The position numbers were made by a program, and so were the translations under genes. A DNA stretch of 7,221 nt, from contig JAKPIR010000330.1 in NCBI GenBank assembly GCA_029549705.1, positions 1-7,221 of the forward strand, given 5' to 3'. The stretch is from Pseudomonadota bacterium. Its GTDB lineage: Bacteria > Pseudomonadota > Gammaproteobacteria > Burkholderiales > Methylophilaceae. Shown piece after piece: positions 1 through 5,778 of this stretch. Position 1 is the first letter of the stretch. Each line of letters opens with the position of its first letter. The notes under the pieces are model-generated. The model made no database searches. It was not told where the DNA came from and saw only the letters and a program-made list of their open reading frames with translations.

Positions 1-333
1 CGCAAAAAACTGATGCACTGGCTAGATTCACAAAAAATTAGGCCCATTATTGTGGGTGAGTTTGATGATAGCGCGTTAATGAAAGCGTTTGGTCAAGCGG
101 GCATTGGTATATTTACGGCGCCCTCGATGATTGATGCAGAAGTGCAGCGCCAATTTAATGTGGAGAAGATTGGTCAAATTGATACCATTACCGAGCGATA
201 TTATGCAATATCTGCCGTACGCCGTGCCGGGCATCCTGCAGTGGCGGCTATCAATGCGGCTGCCATGGACGAATCTATGACAGAGGTCAACAACAATTTG
301 TCATCATTCAGTGATAATGTGCCAGTATCGTGA
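1..333 (+). CDS. nhaR: LysR-family transcriptional regulator, NhaR type (C-terminal part)
   Basis: The reading frame is open from base 1 and stops with TGA at 331-333, leaving about 110 C-terminal residues. The DNA-binding helix-turn-helix and most of the effector domain are left of the window. The remaining piece matches the end of a LysR substrate-binding domain. The stretches GEFDDSALMKAFG, IFTAPSMI and ERYYAISAVRR followed by HPAV resemble the C-terminus of NhaR, the regulator that activates the Na+/H+ antiporter gene nhaA in enterics. The NhaR assignment rests on remembered family sequence, so another close LysR member is possible. The first ATG (base 13) is internal and is not the true start. 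About 20 residues after the domain (MTEVNNNLSSFSDNVPVS) look like a poorly conserved tail. The gene is co-directional with the downstream redox operon, but 237 bases of hairpin-rich DNA separate them, so they are probably separate transcription units. Confidence 0.75.
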   Translation, partial: RKKLMHWLDSQKIRPIIVGEFDDSALMKAFGQAGIGIFTAPSMIDAEVQRQFNVEKIGQIDTITERYYAISAVRRAGHPAVAAINAAAMDESMTEVNNNLSSFSDNVPVS

Positions 334-398
334 AGCTTTTTCAAAACAAAACGCTTCGCTAAAATTGTGCCTAAGTATGCGAAAATGGCAACTGTAAG

Positions 399-461
399 CG
401 GGCGCCATCAGCCAAGCGCTAAGTAGCGAAAAATTTCGCTAAAGCGGCTTAAAAGCGCCCG
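399..461. repeat. nested inverted repeats (possible structured element)
   Basis: Three nested complementary pairs lie here. CGGGCGC (399-405) pairs with GCGCCCG (455-461). AGCC (410-413) pairs with GGCT (446-449). The inner palindrome AGCGAA (425-430) pairs with TTCGCT (435-440) around AAAT. Together they could form a 63-base branched or interrupted hairpin downstream of the nhaR-like gene. No T-run follows on the plus strand, so a classic intrinsic terminator is not supported. It could act as an mRNA 3' structure or a protein-binding site, or be a chance product of the repeated GCG/CGC words. Confidence 0.4.
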
Positions 462-474
462 AGAAAAATTTACT

Positions 475-509
475 GCCCTGTAAGCCTTATAAATAAAGGC
501 TCACAGGGC
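475..509. repeat. palindromic element, copy 1 (14-bp arms, 7-base loop)
   Basis: The left arm GCCCTGTAAGCCTT (475-488) and right arm AAGGCTCACAGGGC (496-509) are complementary at 13 of 14 positions. The loop is ATAAATA (489-495). A related palindrome with the same core and almost the same loop lies after the operon at 5585-5623. On the plus strand no T-run follows, so this copy is not an obvious terminator for the upstream gene. It sits 61 bases before the start of the operon's first gene, where it may be a leader structure, an operator or a dispersed repeat. Confidence 0.75.
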
Positions 510-559
510 GGTCAAAAAGGTTATAGGAAAAACATGCACAAAAAGCGACATGTTGAGAT

Positions 560-564
560 GGTGA
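560..564 (+). promoter_or_regulatory. ribosome binding site for the GTG-start flavoprotein gene
   Basis: GGTGA lies six bases before the GTG at 571. The in-frame TGA at 562-564 overlaps it, so the ATG at 550 cannot be used. GTG 571 is the most upstream start possible, which settles the N-terminus. Confidence 0.6.
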
Positions 565-570
565 TTTTTA

Positions 571-3066
571 GTGAAAAAAACTGAAAATAAAGCAAAAAGC
601 AAAGCACCTGAGCACTTCAATCTGATTATCATTGGGGCAGGCCCAAGTGGTTTGTCAGCGGCGGTGCGTGCTGCTGAGCATGAAATGTCGTATGTATTGC
701 TAGAGGCTGAACTTGCGCCAGCCAGCACCGTGCGTAGTTATCTTCGTGGTAAATTTGTGATGGCCGAGCCACGCGGTTTGCCACTGCGTAGCCCGTTGCC
801 ATTTACCGCATCCTTGCGCGAAAAAGTGCTCGAAACATGGGAAAACGCTATTGAGGCGCACCATCTCAATATACGCTACGGGGCCAAGGTGGTGGATATC
901 AAGCGGCTTGATATTGGGCTTGAAATTACGCTGGCAGAGGGCGCAAAACTGACTGCTGACCATGTGGTGCTGGCCATTGGCGTGCAAGGCAATTTGCGCA
1001 AGCTGGAAATTCCAGGTGGTGATTTACCGCAAATTCAGTATCAGCTCGATGACCCGCAAGCCTACCAGGATGAAACAATCGTTGTTATTGGCGGCGGCGA
1101 TAGTGCGGTGGAAAACGCGCTGGCGCTGACCGGGCGCAACCAGATTATTATTTTAAATCGCGCCGAAGACTTCAGTAATTGTAAAGAGAGCAACATCAAT
1201 CAATTGATGGATGCACGCAAACGCGGTGCGCTGGATTGGCTTTTGGAGACGAGACCAAAACTGATTGAGACGAACAGTAAAGGCGAATTTCCTATCACGG
1301 TGTTTGCTAGTACCCCCAATGGTGTTGAGCGCATTCCTTGCCATCGTGTGATTGCCCGTTTAGGTGCTTTGCCGGCCCGCCCGCAACTTGAAGCCTTTGG
1401 CGTGGCTTTTCCAACACCAGATCCAGCGGCGCTTCCGTCGCTCTCTTCAGAATATGAGTCTAGCGTTCCCGGGCTTTATATTATCGGCGCGCTCGCAGGT
1501 TACCCGCTAATTAAGCAGGGCATTAACCAAGGTTATGAGGTCATTGAGTACATTTTAGGTAACCCGGTAGAACCCGCTGATACCGCGCTACTGCGCGAGA
1601 AGTTCGCCAGTTTTTGTTCAGACCGTGGCGTAGATGATGTGTTGCAGAAAATTAAAAAAAGCGTGCCTTTATTGGCCATGCTCAATACCCTGCAATTACG
1701 CGAACTAGTGCTTGAAAGTAACATTTTACAGCCTGCGGCAGGCGATATTATTTTTGCGCGCAATGATTACAGCTCCACCTTTTTCTTTATTGTGGAAGGC
1801 GAACTCGATGTTTTAATTGATGCCGATGAAAAGCCAGACGCCACGCTCAAAGCGGGCCAGTTTTTTGGTGAAATGGCCTTGGTTTCAGGCCGTCGCAGGC
1901 CAGGTACGGTAGTTGCGCGCACCCCTTGTGTGCTGATAGAAACACCCAGACGCACCATGCAAAAACTAATTAACTCTGTGCCATCCATGCGGCGCGTATT
2001 AAATGAAGTGGCCATTAAATCAGCGGTGCAAATATGCATAGGGTTATCACTCAGTGAAGAAGATTTAAACGATTTAGCGCAGCATGCGGTACTCAAAAGT
2101 TATGCTGCAGGTGAAGAACTTTTTCATGAAGGCGATGAAGCCGATGGACTTTATTTGATACAAAGTGGATCAGTCACGGTTTCGCACATGTTGGGCGGCC
2201 GAGAAGTTGTGCTGTTTTACGTGGCTGCGGGGCATTATGTGGGCGAAATGTCGTTGGTGTCAGGGGACCCGCGTTATGCCACCGTGCGTGCAGCGGTTGC
2301 AACCGATGCTGTGATGATAGATGCCGCCCGCATGCGCGATATTATTGCGCGCAGCCCAGAAATTCGCAGTGAACTTGATGCACGCTACCTCAAACATTTG
2401 CAAGACCAAGAAAAACGCCAGCAAGTGGAGTCTACGCTTCAAGCGGGTGGGGTCACAGCAGAGAGTGCAACGCCATCAAGCTTGATTTCATTTTTAATTC
2501 AACAAGGCGTGGGCGAGGCGACGGACGTTTTGCTCATAGACGAATCGCTTTGTGTGCGTTGTAACCATTGTGAGGATGCGTGTGCAGAGACGCATGGCGG
2601 CGCCACGCGGCTAGACCGCGATACCGGGCCGATTTATGCCAACATACGCGTGCCTACTTCATGCCGTCACTGTGAACACCCGCATTGCATGAAAGATTGC
2701 CCGCCCGACGCCATCCATCGTGCGCCACATGGCGAGGTGTATATTGACGACAGCTGCATCGGCTGCGGAAACTGCCAGCAAAACTGCCCATACGATGTGA
2801 TTCAGATGGCGGTAATTCAAGATCAACCTGAGCGTAGCTTATGGCAAATGCTGTTGGGCATTCAGCCAAAGGTGACCCCCAAAGCGGATGGGGCTAAAGT
2901 GGCGGTAAAATGTGACATGTGTAAAGATATACCAGAAGGTCCTGTGTGCGTGCGTGCGTGTCCGGTGGGTGCAGCATTGCGGGTAAACCCAGAGGCCTTG
3001 TTAAGTTATGCCGGCGGCACTGCAAGTGAGATCGTTTTGCAAGACAATGTCGCCCATAAAGATTAG
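571..3066 (+). CDS. FAD/NAD(P)-dependent oxidoreductase fused to two cNMP-binding domains and a four-cluster ferredoxin domain
   Basis: This is a multidomain cytoplasmic redox protein of 831 aa with a GTG start and no signal peptide. Residues about 16-330 form a thioredoxin-reductase/YpdA-like two-nucleotide fold. It has a FAD motif GAGPSG at 22-27, an NAD(P)H motif GGGDSA at 174-179, and a second FAD-type motif GLYIIGALAG near 301-310. The CxxC redox pair of true thioredoxin reductases is absent. Residues about 365-465 and 487-600 are two cyclic-nucleotide-binding domains. Their phosphate-binding cassettes are FGEMALVSGRRRPGTV (Glu434, Arg443) and VGEMSLVSGDPRYATV (Glu559, Arg568), so both keep the residues that normally hold the ribose and phosphate. 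Residues about 645-815 form a DmsB/NrfC-like ferredoxin module. Its cysteines are 661/664/667/671, 698/701/706/710, 729/732/735/739 and 781/784/793/797, enough for four [4Fe-4S] clusters. It is the first gene of a tight operon with a membrane cytochrome b and a decaheme protein. I infer that it passes electrons between NAD(P)H and those partners under cNMP control. The fold calls are strong; substrate and direction are unknown. Confidence 0.9.
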   Translation: MKKTENKAKSKAPEHFNLIIIGAGPSGLSAAVRAAEHEMSYVLLEAELAPASTVRSYLRGKFVMAEPRGLPLRSPLPFTASLREKVLETWENAIEAHHLNIRYGAKVVDIKRLDIGLEITLAEGAKLTADHVVLAIGVQGNLRKLEIPGGDLPQIQYQLDDPQAYQDETIVVIGGGDSAVENALALTGRNQIIILNRAEDFSNCKESNINQLMDARKRGALDWLLETRPKLIETNSKGEFPITVFASTPNGVERIPCHRVIARLGALPARPQLEAFGVAFPTPDPAALPSLSSEYESSVPGLYIIGALAGYPLIKQGINQGYEVIEYILGNPVEPADTALLREKFASFCSDRGVDDVLQKIKKSVPLLAMLNTLQLRELVLESNILQPAAGDIIFARNDYSSTFFFIVEGELDVLIDADEKPDATLKAGQFFGEMALVSGRRRPGTVVARTPCVLIETPRRTMQKLINSVPSMRRVLNEVAIKSAVQICIGLSLSEEDLNDLAQHAVLKSYAAGEELFHEGDEADGLYLIQSGSVTVSHMLGGREVVLFYVAAGHYVGEMSLVSGDPRYATVRAAVATDAVMIDAARMRDIIARSPEIRSELDARYLKHLQDQEKRQQVESTLQAGGVTAESATPSSLISFLIQQGVGEATDVLLIDESLCVRCNHCEDACAETHGGATRLDRDTGPIYANIRVPTSCRHCEHPHCMKDCPPDAIHRAPHGEVYIDDSCIGCGNCQQNCPYDVIQMAVIQDQPERSLWQMLLGIQPKVTPKADGAKVAVKCDMCKDIPEGPVCVRACPVGAALRVNPEALLSYAGGTASEIVLQDNVAHKD

Positions 3067-3088
3067 CCTATAAAAAGAACAAGCATCC

Positions 3089-3919
3089 ATGCAACATAAC
3101 AACATGTTTAATTATAAAAACTATCGCTATTTTAAATGGGCGGTGTTGGTGATTTTAGTCGCCTTTGCGGCGTATCTATGGTTTGAACCGGCAGTTGGCC
3201 ATTATGGCGGCAGCTGGTTAGGTTATGGGCTCGGCACAATATCAGCAATGATGGTGTTCTGGATGGCATGGTACGGCGTACGCAAACGCCGTTACCGCAG
3301 TAGCGGCAGTACGCAAGGCTGGCTTTCCGCACATATTTATTTGGGTACGGCGCTCACCGTGTTGGTCACGCTGCATACGGGGTTTCGTTTTGGATTAAAC
3401 ATCCATACTTTTGCTTACGCTATGTTGCTGATTGTGGTGGTAAGCGGCTTTTTTGGAAATTACGCCTACATGATTTATCCGCGGCTAATGACCGAAAACA
3501 TGGGCGAAGACAGCCTCGATGGCTTGCTTTTACGTATCGCTGAAACCGATAAACTCGCCAGACAAATCGCGCTGGTGATGCCCGATGAGATTAATTTCAC
3601 CGTTGACCGTGCCTGCCGTGAAACTTATATTGGCACGCGATTGCTGGAGCAATTAAGAGGTTATCAAGAAGATTGCCCAACGGAAAAAGCGGTAAAAAAA
3701 CTCACGGTGATGGGCAATGAGTTGGCGCCAGAACAAAGAAAGCTCTATCGTGAGCTATATTCCATCATGGTGCGCCGCCAAACCTTGGTCAAACGCGTGC
3801 GCCAAGAGTTGATGTACCGCGCGCGTTTAGGCATTTGGCTGTATTTTCACGTGCCGTTTGCAATAGCCCTCATCACCGCCATGCTGGTGCATATCATTGC
3901 TGTATTTTTGTATTGGTAA
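3089..3919 (+). CDS. membrane cytochrome b-like protein, predicted two-heme transmembrane electron carrier
   Basis: This 276-aa integral membrane protein has hydrophobic helices at about 16-33, 44-63, 80-98, 107-130 and 250-275. A charged, soluble helical stretch (about 131-248) lies between helices 4 and 5. His82 and His96 are in helix 3 and His254 and His268 in helix 5, each pair with 13 residues between. This is the layout of bis-histidine b hemes, one near each membrane face, as in ferric-reductase/NADPH-oxidase-type proteins. His38 and His106 are further candidates. No FAD or NAD(P)H domain is attached; the preceding gene could supply that role. The start is ATG 3089, 22 bases after the previous stop, with only a weak AAAAAGAA ribosome site; ATG 3104 is an alternative. 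The next gene starts six bases after this stop, so the genes are probably co-transcribed. Heme binding is inferred from spacing alone. The protein may form the membrane link between the Fe-S protein and the periplasmic multiheme domain. Confidence 0.8.
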   Translation: MQHNNMFNYKNYRYFKWAVLVILVAFAAYLWFEPAVGHYGGSWLGYGLGTISAMMVFWMAWYGVRKRRYRSSGSTQGWLSAHIYLGTALTVLVTLHTGFRFGLNIHTFAYAMLLIVVVSGFFGNYAYMIYPRLMTENMGEDSLDGLLLRIAETDKLARQIALVMPDEINFTVDRACRETYIGTRLLEQLRGYQEDCPTEKAVKKLTVMGNELAPEQRKLYRELYSIMVRRQTLVKRVRQELMYRARLGIWLYFHVPFAIALITAMLVHIIAVFLYW

Positions 3920-3925
3920 CTCACT

Positions 3926-5503
3926 GTGAACTGCCTGTTAATTAGAATTTCTCTTAATAAGCGCGGCCTGCCGGTGCGCAGTTATCGCACGTTAAATGCG
4001 GAAGAGTTGACCATAGGGCGCGGCGCAGAATGTAATATTCACTTATTAGACCCGCGCATCGCCATGCACCACGCCGTGATTAAGCGTTTGAATGATGGAC
4101 AAATCCACCTTGTGGCAATTAATGGCGAGCTTCAAGTGGACGGTTCAATGGTCAGCGAAGTGACGTTGACCGATGGTCAGCAGGCCATGATAGGCCCGTA
4201 TCTGTTAAAGGTTGAGCCAGCGCCGCCCGATGTGAATATTTCTGTTTCATTAGAGTTATCACACCGCTTACCCGATGATTTTCAGGATTTAAAAGCCCGC
4301 ACGCATGAGCCGTTGCAAGGCTCATCGTCAGTCAAGCGTAAAATTGCTTTTGGCTTGTTTGCATTCATTGCATTGATATTTTTAGCGCTGCCTTTGGCTC
4401 AAAATTTATCCCCCCGATTGCATGCCACCATGGAAGAACTGCCGATGGGGTTTGATCGTGTCTGGAGTCCTGGCCATATTTCAAACGCCCACCTGCATTT
4501 TGGCTCGCAATGTTTTAATTGCCATGAAAAACTCACGCAACGGGTGACCGATGCGGCGTGCTTAACATGCCATCAAGATACTGCGCCGCACATTGCAAAG
4601 CCGGCTTTGCAACAACAGGTGTTTAATCAAAAACATCGTTTTTCAGAGGGCATTCGTTGTGCAGAATGTCATCGTGAACATAAAGCGCCGGTTTCGCTCA
4701 CGCGCCAAGATAACGCTAAGTGCGTGGAGTGCCATGGCAATATCAAAGCGGTTGATGCCAAAACTGAATTAAGCAATGTGCATGATTTTGACCATGATCA
4801 TCCGCCTTTTAAACTTACATTTATGAAGGAAAATCATCAGGTTGAACGTATTTCTCAAACTGAAAAAGACCGCTTAATTGAGCACTCCGGCTTAATTTTT
4901 CCGCATTCGCAACATGTGGGAAAAGTGCAAGGGCCCAATGGCATGGCCGATGTGCGCGATTTAACTTGCACCAACTGCCATCGCCCGGAAGGCAAAGAAA
5001 TGCGCTTTAGCGCACCAACATTTGAGCGCGACTGCAAAACCTGTCATCGTAAAGAACTCAAACTGGGGAGTGCAGAAAAGGTAATTTATGCACCGCATGG
5101 CAGTGTGCAACAGGTCGTGAGCGCCTTGCAAACACAAGCGCCAAAAGAGACCTCGGTCTACCTAGAGAACCTTAAAACGGAAGGCTGCGCGTATTGCCAT
5201 GAAGTGTTAGAAACGCAAAAAGAAGAAGCACTGCCCTGGCAAATTAAGCCACTGACCATCAGCCATGATTGGTTTAGCAAGGCACACTTTAATCATGCCA
5301 AACACCGTACGCAACAATGCCAAGCTTGCCACGATGTCGAAAACTCCGAAACGAGCGAAGACGTTGCAATGCCGGATAAAGCGGTCTGTTTAAAATGCCA
5401 TTCTGGTAATAAACCAAAATATAAACGCATTGCCAGTACATGCATGTCGTGCCACGAGTTTCATGACTCGCACGCAACACAAGAAGCTTTACTAAAAAAA
5501 TGA
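3926..5503 (+). CDS. FHA domain-transmembrane-decaheme cytochrome c protein
   Basis: This 525-aa protein has three parts. Residues about 1-100 are a forkhead-associated (FHA) domain with GR at 31-32, His49-Ala50 and a later NG/VDG segment. The usual Ser of the SxxH motif is Ala46. A basic segment (VKRK, 136-139) precedes one transmembrane helix at about 140-161. This gives an N-in topology, with FHA in the cytoplasm and the rest in the periplasm. The periplasmic part has ten CxxCH heme c sites starting at Cys196, 212, 245, 266, 348, 370, 421, 465, 488 and 506. Extra histidines before several sites (HLHF, FNQKH, FPHSQH at 325-330, FNHAKH at 455-460) look like distal ligands, as in cytochrome c3/c7-type proteins. 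The start is GTG 3926, six bases after the previous stop and without a good ribosome site, which suggests translational coupling. The FHA strand beginning at residue 3 supports this start. It is the last gene of the operon and probably the periplasmic end of the electron path. Family parts are certain; the whole protein's role is not known to me. Confidence 0.92.
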   Translation: MNCLLIRISLNKRGLPVRSYRTLNAEELTIGRGAECNIHLLDPRIAMHHAVIKRLNDGQIHLVAINGELQVDGSMVSEVTLTDGQQAMIGPYLLKVEPAPPDVNISVSLELSHRLPDDFQDLKARTHEPLQGSSSVKRKIAFGLFAFIALIFLALPLAQNLSPRLHATMEELPMGFDRVWSPGHISNAHLHFGSQCFNCHEKLTQRVTDAACLTCHQDTAPHIAKPALQQQVFNQKHRFSEGIRCAECHREHKAPVSLTRQDNAKCVECHGNIKAVDAKTELSNVHDFDHDHPPFKLTFMKENHQVERISQTEKDRLIEHSGLIFPHSQHVGKVQGPNGMADVRDLTCTNCHRPEGKEMRFSAPTFERDCKTCHRKELKLGSAEKVIYAPHGSVQQVVSALQTQAPKETSVYLENLKTEGCAYCHEVLETQKEEALPWQIKPLTISHDWFSKAHFNHAKHRTQQCQACHDVENSETSEDVAMPDKAVCLKCHSGNKPKYKRIASTCMSCHEFHDSHATQEALLKK

Positions 5504-5507
5504 GCTT

Positions 5508-5526
5508 TGCCTTAGAAATTAAGGCA
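5508..5526. repeat. short perfect hairpin just after the operon's last stop codon
   Basis: TGCCTTA (5508-5514) and TAAGGCA (5520-5526) are perfectly complementary around the loop GAAAT. The hairpin starts four bases after the stop at 5501-5503. No T-run follows, so it is more likely an mRNA 3'-end stabilising structure or chance than a terminator. Confidence 0.4.
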
Positions 5527-5584
5527 CGTTCACGCAACAAAATTTAAGCCATTTCATCGGCTAAAAATAGACGTAATCTTTTTG

Positions 5585-5632
5585 ATGCTCTGCAAGCCTT
5601 GTAAATAAAGGCTTCCAGAGCATTATTTTTTT
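5585..5632 (+). terminator. palindromic element copy 2, likely intrinsic terminator of the redox operon
   Basis: The left arm ATGCTCTGCAAGCCTT (5585-5600) and right arm AAGGCTTCCAGAGCAT (5608-5623) pair at 15 of 16 positions around the loop GTAAATA. A T-rich tail follows, with seven T at 5626-5632. This is a good Rho-independent terminator 81 bases after the operon stop. The core AAGCCTT, the loop TAAATA and AAGGCT are shared with the palindrome at 475-509. Compared with that copy, the outer stem shows a matched C-G to T-A change. Confidence 0.75.
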
Positions 5633-5677
5633 ATCGCACGAAACTAGCCTTGTTTTAAATGAATTTTAACAGCACTC

Positions 5678-5689
5678 GGCGGATTTTTT
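5678..5689. repeat. extra copy of the terminator arm (alternative pairing partner)
   Basis: GGCGGATTTTTT (5678-5689) is complementary at 11 of 12 positions to AAAAAACCCGCC (5707-5718), and repeats GGCGGGTTTTTT (5736-5747) in direct orientation. The three arms are spaced equally: 17 bases between each and starts 29 bases apart. The middle arm can therefore pair with either neighbour. This could be a partial duplication of a terminator, or a switch-like arrangement. Confidence 0.5.
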
Positions 5690-5706
5690 CGAGGCATTGG
5701 CAAGAG

Positions 5707-5748
5707 AAAAAACCCGCCACTTTTTTATTCAAAAGGGCGGGTTTTTTT
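5707..5748. terminator. bidirectional intrinsic terminator between the operon and katG
   Basis: AAAAAACCCGCC (5707-5718) pairs perfectly with GGCGGGTTTTTT (5736-5747). An inner CTTTT/AAAAG pairing (5720-5724 with 5731-5735) is also possible. A run of T ends the stem on both strands, so it can stop transcripts from either side. For katG on the minus strand it lies about 31 bases past the stop codon, the expected place for its terminator. Confidence 0.85.
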
Positions 5749-5778
5749 AGGCGAACTGTACGCAATGGTTCAGCGTGA

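Larger units (their letters stand above)
334..570. other. intergenic region with inverted repeats, upstream of the redox operon
   Basis: This 237-base stretch holds no credible gene. It contains a nested set of inverted repeats at 399-461, a strong 14-bp-arm palindrome at 475-509, and the ribosome binding site of the next gene near 560. The 9-base sequence TTCGCTAAA occurs twice (355-363 and 435-443). The promoter of the operon should lie here or at its left end, but I cannot pick a convincing -35/-10 pair. TATAGG at 522-527 and TATAAA at 488-493 lack good partners. No clear T-run terminator for the upstream regulator gene is seen on the plus strand. Confidence 0.6.

Noticed and set aside
488..493. 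TATAAA as a -10 promoter element for the operon
   Set aside because: It falls within the loop region of the palindrome and has no TTGACA-like element at the right distance.
475..509. Palindrome copy 1 as an intrinsic terminator of the NhaR-type gene
   Set aside because: The stem is good, but it is followed on the plus strand by GGTCAAAAAGG rather than a T-run, and it is 141 bases past the stop codon.
571..1560. Calling the first operon gene a thioredoxin reductase (trxB)
   Set aside because: The FAD and NAD(P)H motifs fit the fold, but the CxxC redox pair is absent and the protein carries CNB and Fe-S modules, so that name would be misleading.
1767..2096. A 109-aa minus-strand reading frame inside the flavoprotein gene
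   Set aside because: It is opposite the first cNMP-binding domain, which is clearly coding on the plus strand; the Ser/Thr-rich product looks like a shadow.
475..5623. The two palindromes as CRISPR repeats or attachment sites of a mobile element
   Set aside because: They are single copies 5 kb apart with no spacers, no cas genes, no integrase or transposase between them, and they differ outside the core.
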